19,048 nucleotides of DNA from Acidimicrobiia bacterium (GTDB lineage: Bacteria; Actinomycetota; Acidimicrobiia; Acidimicrobiales; Ilumatobacteraceae). The position numbers were made by a program, and so were the translations under genes. The DNA lies in contig JACDHN010000007.1 in NCBI GenBank assembly GCA_013821025.1, positions 1 to 19,048 of the forward strand, given 5' to 3'. The notes under the pieces are model-generated. The model saw only the letters and a list, made by a program, of their open reading frames with translations. It had not been told where the DNA came from and made no database searches. Of this stretch, positions 1-6,344 are shown piece after piece (position 1 is the first letter of the stretch; every line of letters starts with the position of its first letter).

Positions 1-1049
1 GAGTACGTGATGCCGCCGTCGGCGATGATCGGGATGCCACGGCGTTTGGCCCGCTGGGCCGTGAACCAGATGGCCGACAGCTGAGGCATCCCGGCACCGC
101 TGATGACTCGCGTCGTGCAGATCGACCCTGCCCCGACTCCGACCTTGACGGCATCTGCGCCGGCGTCGGCCAGGGCGTCGATGCCGTCCTCGGTGACGAC
201 GTTGCCGGCCACCACTGGAAGGTCGGGCCATCCACCCTTGATCCGCTCTATCGTCTTGATCACACCGGCCGAGTGACCGTGGGCCGTGTCGAGAGCGATG
301 GCGTCGACGCCGACGGCGAGCAGCGCTTCGACCCGCCGCTCCACGTCCTCGCCCACGCCGACGGCACCGGCGCAGCGCAGGCGACCCTTGGGATCACGCG
401 AGGCGTTTGGGTGCTCGAGCCGCTTCTGGATGTCCTTGACGGTGATGAGCCCGGCGAGCCGGTTCTCGTCGTCGAGCAGCGGCAACTTCTCGATGCGGTG
501 CCGTTGCAGGATGGCTTTGGCCTGCTCCAGCGTCGTCCCGACGGGTGCCGTCACGAGGCCTTCGTGTGTCATGAACTCGTTGATCGGTCGCTCGAAGTCG
601 GAGCCGGTGCAGAAGCGGATGTCGCGATTCGTGAGGATGCCAACGAGGCAGCCCTGGTCGTCGATGATCGGAACACCCGAGAACTTGAACTTCGACATCA
701 GCGCTTCGGCCTCGTACAACAGGGCCTGGGGTCCGAGCGTCACCGGGTCGGTGATCATGCCGCTCTGGCTGCGCTTGACCTTCTGCACCTCTGCGGCCTG
801 ATCGTCGATGCTCATGTTCCGGTGGATCACGCCGATGCCGCCCTCGCGAGCCATGGCGATGGCCATGCGGGCTTCGGTGACCTTGTCCATGGCGGCAGAT
901 ACGAGCGGGATCGCCAGCTCGATGCCGGCGGCGAACGTGGCCGTCGTGTCGACCGAGTCGGGGAGGGTGTCGGAATAACCGGGAACGACGACGACGTCGT
1001 CGAACGTCAGGGCCTCGAACCGATCGAAGAACTCGTCGGGCGTGGTCAT
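1..1049 (-). CDS. guaB: IMP dehydrogenase, 3' end cut by window edge
   Basis: Oxidises IMP to XMP with NAD+, the committed step towards GMP, in the cytoplasm. The visible 349 residues start MTTPDEFFDR. They show the N-terminal barrel strand LTFDDVVVVPGYSD (14-27), a CBS-domain insert at about 94-212, the sugar-binding region LDTAHGHS (253-260) and the catalytic loop GSICTTR (308-314) with nucleophile Cys311, followed by IIADGGIT (341-348). The active-site flap and C-terminus lie beyond the edge. The ATG at 1047-1049 is preceded by a strong AAGGAGG (plus-strand positions 1057-1063) at 7-nt spacing, and it overlaps the purN stop as ATGA, so the two genes are translationally coupled. The loop reads GVGAGSICTTR where most family members have Pro before GSICTTR. 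The CBS insert and Ser-Ile-Cys loop argue against a GMP reductase or the GuaB1-type relative. Confidence 0.96.
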   Translation of the reverse strand, partial: MTTPDEFFDRFEALTFDDVVVVPGYSDTLPDSVDTTATFAAGIELAIPLVSAAMDKVTEARMAIAMAREGGIGVIHRNMSIDDQAAEVQKVKRSQSGMITDPVTLGPQALLYEAEALMSKFKFSGVPIIDDQGCLVGILTNRDIRFCTGSDFERPINEFMTHEGLVTAPVGTTLEQAKAILQRHRIEKLPLLDDENRLAGLITVKDIQKRLEHPNASRDPKGRLRCAGAVGVGEDVERRVEALLAVGVDAIALDTAHGHSAGVIKTIERIKGGWPDLPVVAGNVVTEDGIDALADAGADAVKVGVGAGSICTTRVISGAGMPQLSAIWFTAQRAKRRGIPIIADGGITY

Positions 1050-1675
1050 ACGCGGACCTCCTTGGGGCGTCGAAGAGATGAGCACAGCTCGCCCAGGGTG
1101 GCGACGAGCAAGGTGTGCTCGGCAGCGTGGACCCGAGCTGCCATGGTGTCGAGGGTGTCGTCCTCGTGGATCGCGACATCGACGGTGCCGAGGACGGGTC
1201 CGACGTCGACTCCTTCGTCTGGAACGAGGTGCACCATGACCCCGGTTCGGTGGCGCCGGCCCGCCCGGAACTCGTCGTACGCCCGCTCGATGGCGCGGGT
1301 GCCGGGCAGTTCGCCCGGCAGAGCTGGGTGCAGGTTGATCACCTGGCCGGGAAACCGGTCGAGAAAGCCTGCCGTGAGGATCCGCATCCACCCGGCGAGC
1401 ACCACGACATCGGGCCGGTGCCGTTCCACGGCGTCGGCCAGCCGGGCATCGTAGGCAGTCCGCAGCTCACCAGGCTCGGGCATCATGGAGATGGCGGGAA
1501 TGCCTACCGCTAGGGCTCGTTGCAGGCCGCCGGATTCGGCCCGATTGCTGACGACTGCGACGACATCGGCCGGGATCGAGTCTCCGTGGCAACCGTCGAT
1601 GACGGCCTGCAGGTTCGTGCCATGACCGGACGCCAGCACGACGAGCTGGGGCCGCTGGCCAAGGTCGCCCCTCAC
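1046..1675 (-). CDS. purN: phosphoribosylglycinamide formyltransferase (GAR transformylase 1)
   Basis: Transfers the formyl group of 10-formyl-tetrahydrofolate to GAR, giving FGAR, in the third step of purine synthesis. The 209-residue product has the family length. It shows the N-terminal phosphate-binding segment LASGHGTNLQA (14-24), the AGWMRIL strand (94-100), the catalytic NLHPALPG (114-121; Asn114, His116) and DEGVDVGPV (153-161; Asp153). I chose the GTG at 1673-1675: a GGGAG lies 5 nt upstream, and the GTG overlaps the stop of a short upstream ORF as GTGA. An in-frame GTG at 1685-1687 is the alternative and would add four residues. The 3' end overlaps guaB by 4 nt. The neighbouring PurD-PurM fusion supplies the other two activities of the animal trifunctional GART protein, while PurN stays separate here. 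Confidence 0.95.
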   Translation of the reverse strand: MRGDLGQRPQLVVLASGHGTNLQAVIDGCHGDSIPADVVAVVSNRAESGGLQRALAVGIPAISMMPEPGELRTAYDARLADAVERHRPDVVVLAGWMRILTAGFLDRFPGQVINLHPALPGELPGTRAIERAYDEFRAGRRHRTGVMVHLVPDEGVDVGPVLGTVDVAIHEDDTLDTMAARVHAAEHTLLVATLGELCSSLRRPKEVRV

Positions 1676-1698
1676 GTCTGCTCCCACGGGGCTCCCAT
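1672..1698 (-). CDS. candidate 8-codon upstream ORF before purN
   Basis: The ATG at 1696-1698 opens a frame reading MGAPWEQT and ends at TGA 1672-1674. It begins exactly 6 nt after a TAGGTT hexamer on the minus strand, so the transcript would start at or beside its first base. Its stop overlaps the purN GTG start (GTGA, 1672-1675), and the GGGAG that could serve purN lies inside it. The layout suggests that ribosomes loading on a leaderless transcript translate this peptide and re-initiate at purN. The sequence contains no run of regulatory codons that would suggest classical attenuation. It could be a coincidence of a promoter near an ATG. Confidence 0.4.
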   Translation of the reverse strand: MGAPWEQT

Positions 1699-1704
1699 GT
1701 TCCG

Positions 1705-1710
1705 AACCTA
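1705..1710 (-). promoter_or_regulatory. probable -10 element of purN-guaB (TAGGTT)
   Basis: The minus strand reads TAGGTT followed by six bases and then the ATG of the short ORF upstream of purN. The last T would sit at -7 if transcription begins at that ATG, the usual geometry for a leaderless actinobacterial promoter. No clear -35 hexamer is visible. Confidence 0.5.
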
Positions 1711-1771
1711 CGCGTTGGCGCCCGACCCCCGGCGACGGTGAACGAAAAGTCAGGATCCGTGCGCCGAGGAT

Positions 1772-1777
1772 TAGGGT
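1772..1777 (+). promoter_or_regulatory. probable -10 element of the alpha/beta hydrolase gene (TAGGGT)
   Basis: TAGGGT lies 8 nt before the ATG at 1786, and no ribosome-binding site sits at normal spacing to that ATG. This fits a leaderless or near-leaderless start. It supports the ATG over the in-frame GTG codons at 1738 and 1759. Confidence 0.45.
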
Positions 1778-1785
1778 CCGGACGC

Positions 1786-2607
1786 ATGTTCTCGTGGCCG
1801 CTCCGGCAGCAGGCGCAAACCCGTTTCGGTGAGATCGCGTACGACGTCCGTGGGCAAGGGTCACCGGTGGTGCTCGTACACGGGACACCGAGCCGGTCAG
1901 AGATCTGGCGGCGCATCGCGCCAGTCCTCAGCGAGCGCCGCACCGTGTTCGCCTTCGATCTCTTGGGCTTCGGCGAGTCCGAACGCCACGTCGAGCAGGA
2001 CGTCAGCATCCGCAGGCATGCCGAGGTGCTGGCAGAGCTCCTCGGTCAGTGGGAGCTCGCGGCGCCTGCCGTCGTCGCCCACGACATCGGCGGCGCCGTC
2101 GTGCTTCGAGCACACATCAACGGTGGGGTTCCGATGAGCAGGCTGGCGTTGATCGACGCCGTGGCGCTGCGACCCTGGATCACTCCCACGACCCGCGAGA
2201 TGCAACGCAACCTCGGTCGCTACGAGCCGCTGCCGAACGCCAAGCTGGCGGCCGAGATCGAGTCGCATCTGGTCGGCGCCACGCATCGACCGTTGGATCC
2301 TGAAACGTTCGACGTCTTGTTCGGGCAATGGGAGGGAGCTGAGGGCCAGGCCCTGTACCTCCGAAACGTCGCCCAGCTCGATGAGCGGGACACGGCCGAT
2401 TTCGAACCGCACCTGTCAACGATGTCTACGCCCACCCGCCTCATCTGGGGCGAGCACGACGCATGGCTCGATCCGTCGATCAGCACGAAGCTCGCCGAGC
2501 TCTTGCCACGCGCAGACGTCGTGCAAATACCCGATGCCGGCCACTTCTGCATGGAGGATGATCCCGCCGCCGTCGCTGAGGCGCTGAGAGAGTTCCTCAA
2601 CGCCTGA
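1786..2607 (+). CDS. alpha/beta-fold hydrolase with Asp nucleophile (haloalkane dehalogenase / epoxide hydrolase-like)
   Basis: A 273-residue single-domain alpha/beta hydrolase. Numbered from the ATG, it has the oxyanion-hole motif VLVHGTPS (29-36), the strand DLLGFGES (58-65), and a nucleophile elbow reading AHDIGG with Asp100 where esterases have Ser. The catalytic acid is probably Asp225 in WGEHDAWLD, and the catalytic His is His253 in DAGHFCMED. An Asp nucleophile is typical of haloalkane dehalogenases, fluoroacetate dehalogenases and epoxide hydrolases, all of which form an ester intermediate. The halide-binding Trp that usually follows the nucleophile in dehalogenases (HDWGG) is Ile here, so dehalogenation is uncertain. 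The gene stands alone between purN-guaB (divergent) and the purine operon (convergent), with no pathway partners. The start is supported by a -10-like element 8 nt upstream. Confidence 0.85.
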   Translation: MFSWPLRQQAQTRFGEIAYDVRGQGSPVVLVHGTPSRSEIWRRIAPVLSERRTVFAFDLLGFGESERHVEQDVSIRRHAEVLAELLGQWELAAPAVVAHDIGGAVVLRAHINGGVPMSRLALIDAVALRPWITPTTREMQRNLGRYEPLPNAKLAAEIESHLVGATHRPLDPETFDVLFGQWEGAEGQALYLRNVAQLDERDTADFEPHLSTMSTPTRLIWGEHDAWLDPSISTKLAELLPRADVVQIPDAGHFCMEDDPAAVAEALREFLNA

Positions 2608-2626
2608 GGCTCCGTTCGATCACAAC

Positions 2627-2677
2627 CGAACTGGGCGTGGATCTTCGCAGGGGCTGAGAGGATCGGCACCCAGAACG
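2627..2677. repeat. 51-bp palindromic intergenic element, copy 1
   Basis: The left arm is 2627-2650, the centre is GGG and the right arm is 2654-2677. The arms are imperfectly self-complementary, with CTGGG at 2631-2635 facing CCCAG at 2670-2674 and GGATC at 2638-2642 facing GATC at 2661-2664. The element sits near the middle of the 109-bp convergent gap between the hydrolase and purDM, where it could end transcription from both sides, but no T-run follows on either strand. Its right arm matches the reverse complement of 10971-10994 at 22 of 24 positions. A further arm-like copy lies at about 2687-2704. Confidence 0.75.
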
Positions 2678-2716
2678 TGAGTTGGAAGGAATCACGCCCA
2701 GAACGTTGTGGGGTGG

Positions 2717-4909
2717 TCAGTGCAGTGTGACCTGGGGTCGTTCAGTGTCCTGGCGTGGGGTGAGCTCGCCGATTGGCCATGTTGGTTCGGGGATGGCCGC
2801 TTGCACGGCGCGCACGTCGTCCGGCGCGCAGATCACGACCATGCCGATGCCCATGTTGAGCGTGCGGAACAGCTCCTGGCGATCCATGCCGGTGGCCAGC
2901 TCCTGCACGAGTGCAAATAGCGGTGGGATGGGCCACGAGGACGTGTCGATCTCGGCGACGACGTCGTTCGGGAGCACCCTCGGCAGATTCTCGATCAGCC
3001 CGCCGCCGGTGATGTGGGCGAGCGCCTTCACGGCGCCAACGGCCAGTGCCGCTTCCAGCACGGACAGGTAGCTGCGGTGCGGCTCCATCAACGTCTCACC
3101 CAATGGGCGCTCGAAGCCGGCAGGCGTGGCGTCGAGCGGGATCCACTCGAACAGGCGGCGCAGCAGCGAGTAGCCGTTCGTATGCGGTCCCGACGATGCC
3201 AGGCCGATGAGCACATCGCCGGCGGCCACGTCGTGGCGGGGGAGCATGGCGTGCCGGTCGACGACACCGACGAGCGTGCCGGTGATGTCGAAGGCGCCCT
3301 CGGCGTACACGCCCGGCATCTCGGCAGTCTCGCCACCGAGCAGCGTGCAGCCGGCGGCCTCGCACGCCTCGGCCATGCCAGTCACGATCTCGGCCATGAT
3401 CGTGGCGTCGAGACGGCTGGCGGCCACGTAGTCGAGGAAGAACAGGGGAGTAGCGGCCTGCACCAGCACGTCGTTCACGCAATGGTTGACGATGTCGTGC
3501 CCAACGCTGCGGAAGCGCCCCGAGCGAGCAGCCAGCTCGACCTTGGTGCCGACGCCATCGGTGGAGGCCACGAGCACGGGATCCGCCATCATCAGGAGCG
3601 ACTTGGCAGAGAAGGCGCCACCGAAGCTGCCGAGGCCGCTCACCACCTCGGCGCCGTGGGTGCGCTCGACGGCGTCGCGCATCAGTGCCACCGCTCTGGC
3701 ACCTTCGTCGATGTCGACGCCGGCAGCGGCGTAGCTGCCGATGGCGGCGCCCGGAGCCCGCCAGGCGATGTCGCCGCGGACCTGCATGCCGTCGAACGCC
3801 ACGTGGTCCATGCCTTCGTAGGCACGTCGCCTGGCGGCGCCAAGGTCAGCACCGAGGCCGGTGACCGCAAGGACCCGACCGCCAGCGGTGTGGCCGTCGG
3901 CGAGTCCGGACGGGAACAGGAGCGTGTCGTCGTTGGCCGCGAAGTACGCCTCGTCGATGGTGACCACTGCGCCCGTGGCGGGCGTGGCGGGATAGTCGGC
4001 AGCAGCGGCAACGACGGTGCATGCGGCGCCGGGCCGCACGGTGAGGCGCCGCTTGCCGAAACCCGTCGACGTCGCCAGCCGCGCCAACTCGGCGAGGTCG
4101 TCGTCCATCAGGGGAAGCACGGTCTGCGCCTCGGGATCACCGAAGCGACAGTTGTACTCGATCAGCCGCGGTCCGTCGGCGGTGAGCATCATGCCGGCGA
4201 ACAGCACGCCGACGTACGGTGTGCCGGCAGCCGCCAGGTGCTCGACGAGCGGTTGCACGAACGTGGCCAGCAGCTCGCCGGGATCAGCCGTGACAGGCGC
4301 AGGCGCATAGGCACCCATGCCGCCCGTGTTGAGCCCAGTGTCGCCCTCGCCGATGCGTTTGTGGTCCTGCGCCAGGGGAAGGGCGATGGCCTGCCGACCA
4401 TCGCACAAGGCCAGCAGCGAGCACTCCGGGCCATGCAGTCGTTGCTCGAGCACGAACGGACCCCGGGATGCCCGGATAGCGGTCTCGGTCTCGTCGTCTC
4501 CGGTAGGGACCACGACTCCCTTGCCGGCGGCGAGCCCGTCGGCCTTGACGACCACAGGCTCACCCAGGCGGTGCCACCAGTCGATGGCGGAATCGACAGC
4601 TTCGGGTCCTGGGAAGCTGGACCACGCCGGACCAGGAATGCCGAGCGCCGTTGACAGGCGGCGGGCGAAGCTCTTGGAGGACTCCAGTCGCGCCAACGCC
4701 GCGGTGGGACCGAAACAGGGCACGCCCCTGGCAGCGCACTCATCGGCCACGCCATCGACGAGAGCGGCCTCGGGCCCCGGGATCACGAGGTCGATGCCGT
4801 TGGTGTCGGGGGGCAGGGACGGTGCCAGGTCCACGTCGTGGCCCCAGCGGCGGCAGGCCCAGGCGATGGCCTGCTCTCGGCCGCCGCCGCCGACGACCAG
4901 CACCCGCAT
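2717..4909 (-). CDS. purDM: bifunctional GAR synthetase (PurD) / AIR synthetase (PurM) fusion
   Basis: A single 730-residue reading frame. Residues 1 to about 388 are PurD, which ligates glycine to phosphoribosylamine using ATP: N-terminal MRVLVVGGGGREQA, ATP-grasp VKADGLAAGKGV (121-132), QDHKRIGEGDTG (181-192), NTGGMGAY (194-201) and EYNCRFGDPEAQ (251-262). Residues about 391-730 are PurM, which closes FGAM to AIR using ATP: GSYAAAGVDID (391-401), STDGVGTK (449-456), CVNDVLVQ (477-484), GGETAEMPG (525-533), HITGGGLIENLPR (632-644) and NMGIGM (685-690). No stop or frameshift separates the halves, and the linker is only a few residues. This GARS-AIRS order is that of yeast ADE5,7 and the first two domains of animal GART. 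The PurD half is short: about 24 residues are missing after strand 1, and the usual GREHA reads GREQA. It is the last gene of the operon. Confidence 0.95.
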   Translation of the reverse strand: MRVLVVGGGGREQAIAWACRRWGHDVDLAPSLPPDTNGIDLVIPGPEAALVDGVADECAARGVPCFGPTAALARLESSKSFARRLSTALGIPGPAWSSFPGPEAVDSAIDWWHRLGEPVVVKADGLAAGKGVVVPTGDDETETAIRASRGPFVLEQRLHGPECSLLALCDGRQAIALPLAQDHKRIGEGDTGLNTGGMGAYAPAPVTADPGELLATFVQPLVEHLAAAGTPYVGVLFAGMMLTADGPRLIEYNCRFGDPEAQTVLPLMDDDLAELARLATSTGFGKRRLTVRPGAACTVVAAAADYPATPATGAVVTIDEAYFAANDDTLLFPSGLADGHTAGGRVLAVTGLGADLGAARRRAYEGMDHVAFDGMQVRGDIAWRAPGAAIGSYAAAGVDIDEGARAVALMRDAVERTHGAEVVSGLGSFGGAFSAKSLLMMADPVLVASTDGVGTKVELAARSGRFRSVGHDIVNHCVNDVLVQAATPLFFLDYVAASRLDATIMAEIVTGMAEACEAAGCTLLGGETAEMPGVYAEGAFDITGTLVGVVDRHAMLPRHDVAAGDVLIGLASSGPHTNGYSLLRRLFEWIPLDATPAGFERPLGETLMEPHRSYLSVLEAALAVGAVKALAHITGGGLIENLPRVLPNDVVAEIDTSSWPIPPLFALVQELATGMDRQELFRTLNMGIGMVVICAPDDVRAVQAAIPEPTWPIGELTPRQDTERPQVTLH

Positions 4910-4939
4910 CAGGCAAGCACCTGCATCAGGCGAGTACCT
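4906..4939. repeat. 17-bp tandem duplication at the purF/purDM junction
   Basis: Units 4906-4922 and 4923-4939 match at 15 of 17 positions, differing only at 4915/4932 and 4918/4935. Each unit carries, on the minus strand, codons for QVLA, a TGA stop and an overlapping ATG. The duplication has therefore copied the end of purF together with the coupled start. Confidence 0.85.
4909..4926 (-). CDS. candidate five-codon relay ORF (MQVLA) between purF and purDM
   Basis: The minus strand reads ATGCAGGTGCTTGCCTGA. Its ATG shares one base with the purF stop (TGATG, 4924-4928), and its TGA shares one base with the purDM start (TGATG, 4907-4911). The peptide MQVLA repeats the purF C-terminus QVLA, because the segment is a tandem duplicate. 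Ribosomes ending purF could pass through it to purDM. It is probably a by-product of the duplication that keeps the two genes coupled, rather than a functional peptide. Confidence 0.4.
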   Translation of the reverse strand: MQVLA

Positions 4940-6344
4940 GGTCGAACGACAGCTTGGGTTGGGCCATCGCCACCTCGATCGGGTAGACGCCCGTGAAACA
5001 GGCGTTGCAATAGCCGTCCTGGCGGCCGACGGCTCGCATCATCGCCTCCAGTGACAGGAACGCCAGGGAGTCGGCGCCGATGTGGTCCCGGATCTCGTCG
5101 ACGCTGAGGCGGGCGGCGATGAGATCGCCGTCGTGTCCCATGTCGACACCGAAGTGGCAGGCGTCGGTGATCGGCGGGCAGGTGATGCGTACGTGAACCT
5201 CCAGTGCCCCGGCCTCGCGGATCAGCTTGACGAGGGGCCCGGCTGTGGTGCCCCGCACCAGGGAGTCGTCGATCACGATCACCCGCTTGCCCTCCAGGTT
5301 CGTGGCGAGGACGTTGAACTTGAGCGCCACTCCGCGCTCGCGGATGTCCTGGGTGGGTTCGATGAACGTGCGGCCGATGTACCGGTTCTTGATCAGCCCG
5401 TCGTTGAACGCCACGCCGCTCTCCTGGGCGTACCCGATAGCGGCTGGGATCGACGAGTCTGGCACCGGCACCACGACGTCGGCCTCGACGGGCGACTCCC
5501 GTGCCAGCTCGCGGCCGAGGTTCTGGCGCACGGTGTGCACCGTCTGACCGTCCCAGTGGGAATCGGGACGGGAGAAGTAGACGAACTCGAACGTGCACCG
5601 GGCCTGCCGGGACGCCGGCGTGAGCGCCTGGCTCCGACGGATCTCAGCGCCGCGCAGGGTAATGATCTCGCCCGGTGCGACCTCCTCGATGTCACTGCAG
5701 CCGAGCGTCGCCAGCGCGCAGGTCTCGGAGGCGATGGCATGACCACCGAGGGCGAGGCGGCCGACAGAGAGCGGCCGAAAGCCCCACGGATCGCGAACGG
5801 CCACCACCTCGTCGGCGGCCAACAGCACGAGGGAGAAGGCGCCCTTCCAGGCCGGCAGCGTCCGTTCGACCCGCTCCTCCCACGTACGACCGCCAGCCGC
5901 GGCGAGCATCAGCGTCAGCACCTCGCTATCGCTCGTGGCGGTGAGGCCGAAGCCCCGTGCCAGCAGCTCGTCGCGCAGTGCCGGGGCGTTGACGAGGTTG
6001 CCGTTGTGGGCGGTCGCCAGCGGTCCGTGCATGGTCTCCACGAGGAACGGTTGCACGTTGCGCAGGTGGCTGGCGCCGGTGGTGGAGTAGCGGGTGTGGC
6101 CGATGGCGTGGTAGCCGACAAGTGGGGCGAGCGCCGCCTTCGTGAACACGTTGGACACGAGCCCGGCGTCCTTGTGCACGCGTGCCCGCTGCCCGTCGCT
6201 CACGGCGATGCCGGCGGCCTCCTGTCCGCGGTGCTGGAGAGCGAACAGGCCGAAGAAGGCGAGTTGGGCGACGCCCTCGCCATGGGGCGTCGAGATGGCG
6301 AGCACGCCGCACTCGTCACGTGGTGAGTCGTCGTTGACCGTCAT
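4926..6344 (-). CDS. purF: amidophosphoribosyltransferase
   Basis: Catalyses the first committed step of purine synthesis, making phosphoribosylamine from PRPP and glutamine. The product is 472 residues. It starts with an 11-residue propeptide and Cys12 (MTVNDDSPRDE, then CGVLAI), as in the self-processed Bacillus-type enzyme in which this Cys becomes the N-terminal glutaminase nucleophile. Glutaminase motifs include HRGQEAAG (38-45), GHTRYSTTG (82-90) and AHNGNLVN (112-119). The PRPP site VIVIDDSLVRGTTAG is at 355-369. Four cysteines match the Fe-S cluster ligands of the Bacillus class: Cys250, Cys396, Cys446 and Cys449 (YCNAC). The ATG at 6342-6344 has AAGGA upstream and overlaps the purC stop as ATGA. 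A longer frame runs upstream through purC but lacks family similarity. The 3' end feeds into the duplicated TGATG junction with purDM. Confidence 0.97.
   Translation of the reverse strand: MTVNDDSPRDECGVLAISTPHGEGVAQLAFFGLFALQHRGQEAAGIAVSDGQRARVHKDAGLVSNVFTKAALAPLVGYHAIGHTRYSTTGASHLRNVQPFLVETMHGPLATAHNGNLVNAPALRDELLARGFGLTATSDSEVLTLMLAAAGGRTWEERVERTLPAWKGAFSLVLLAADEVVAVRDPWGFRPLSVGRLALGGHAIASETCALATLGCSDIEEVAPGEIITLRGAEIRRSQALTPASRQARCTFEFVYFSRPDSHWDGQTVHTVRQNLGRELARESPVEADVVVPVPDSSIPAAIGYAQESGVAFNDGLIKNRYIGRTFIEPTQDIRERGVALKFNVLATNLEGKRVIVIDDSLVRGTTAGPLVKLIREAGALEVHVRITCPPITDACHFGVDMGHDGDLIAARLSVDEIRDHIGADSLAFLSLEAMMRAVGRQDGYCNACFTGVYPIEVAMAQPKLSFDQVLA

Noticed and set aside
273..1454. 393-codon plus-strand frame over guaB and purN
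   Set aside because: Antisense to two genes with clear motifs. The composition is Asp/Val/Gly-rich with no domain, and it crosses two genuine opposite-strand genes.
1738..1785. Upstream GTG starts (1738, 1759) for the alpha/beta hydrolase
   Set aside because: The added 16 residues are not family-like, and the TAGGGT hexamer lies downstream of both GTGs, 8 nt before the ATG.
2608..2716. Classical intrinsic terminator between the hydrolase and purDM
   Set aside because: A hairpin is possible, but no T-run follows it on either strand, and a related palindrome occurs in a divergent promoter region. I list it as a repeat instead.
3014..4654. 546-codon open frame on the plus strand opposite purDM
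   Set aside because: It lies fully antisense to purDM, whose product matches PurD and PurM motifs throughout. The antisense product is His/Gly/Arg-rich with no recognisable domain, as expected for long shadow frames in GC-rich DNA.
5082..6326. 414-codon plus-strand frame opposite purF
   Set aside because: A shadow of purF. It has no start signal and no domain-like sequence.
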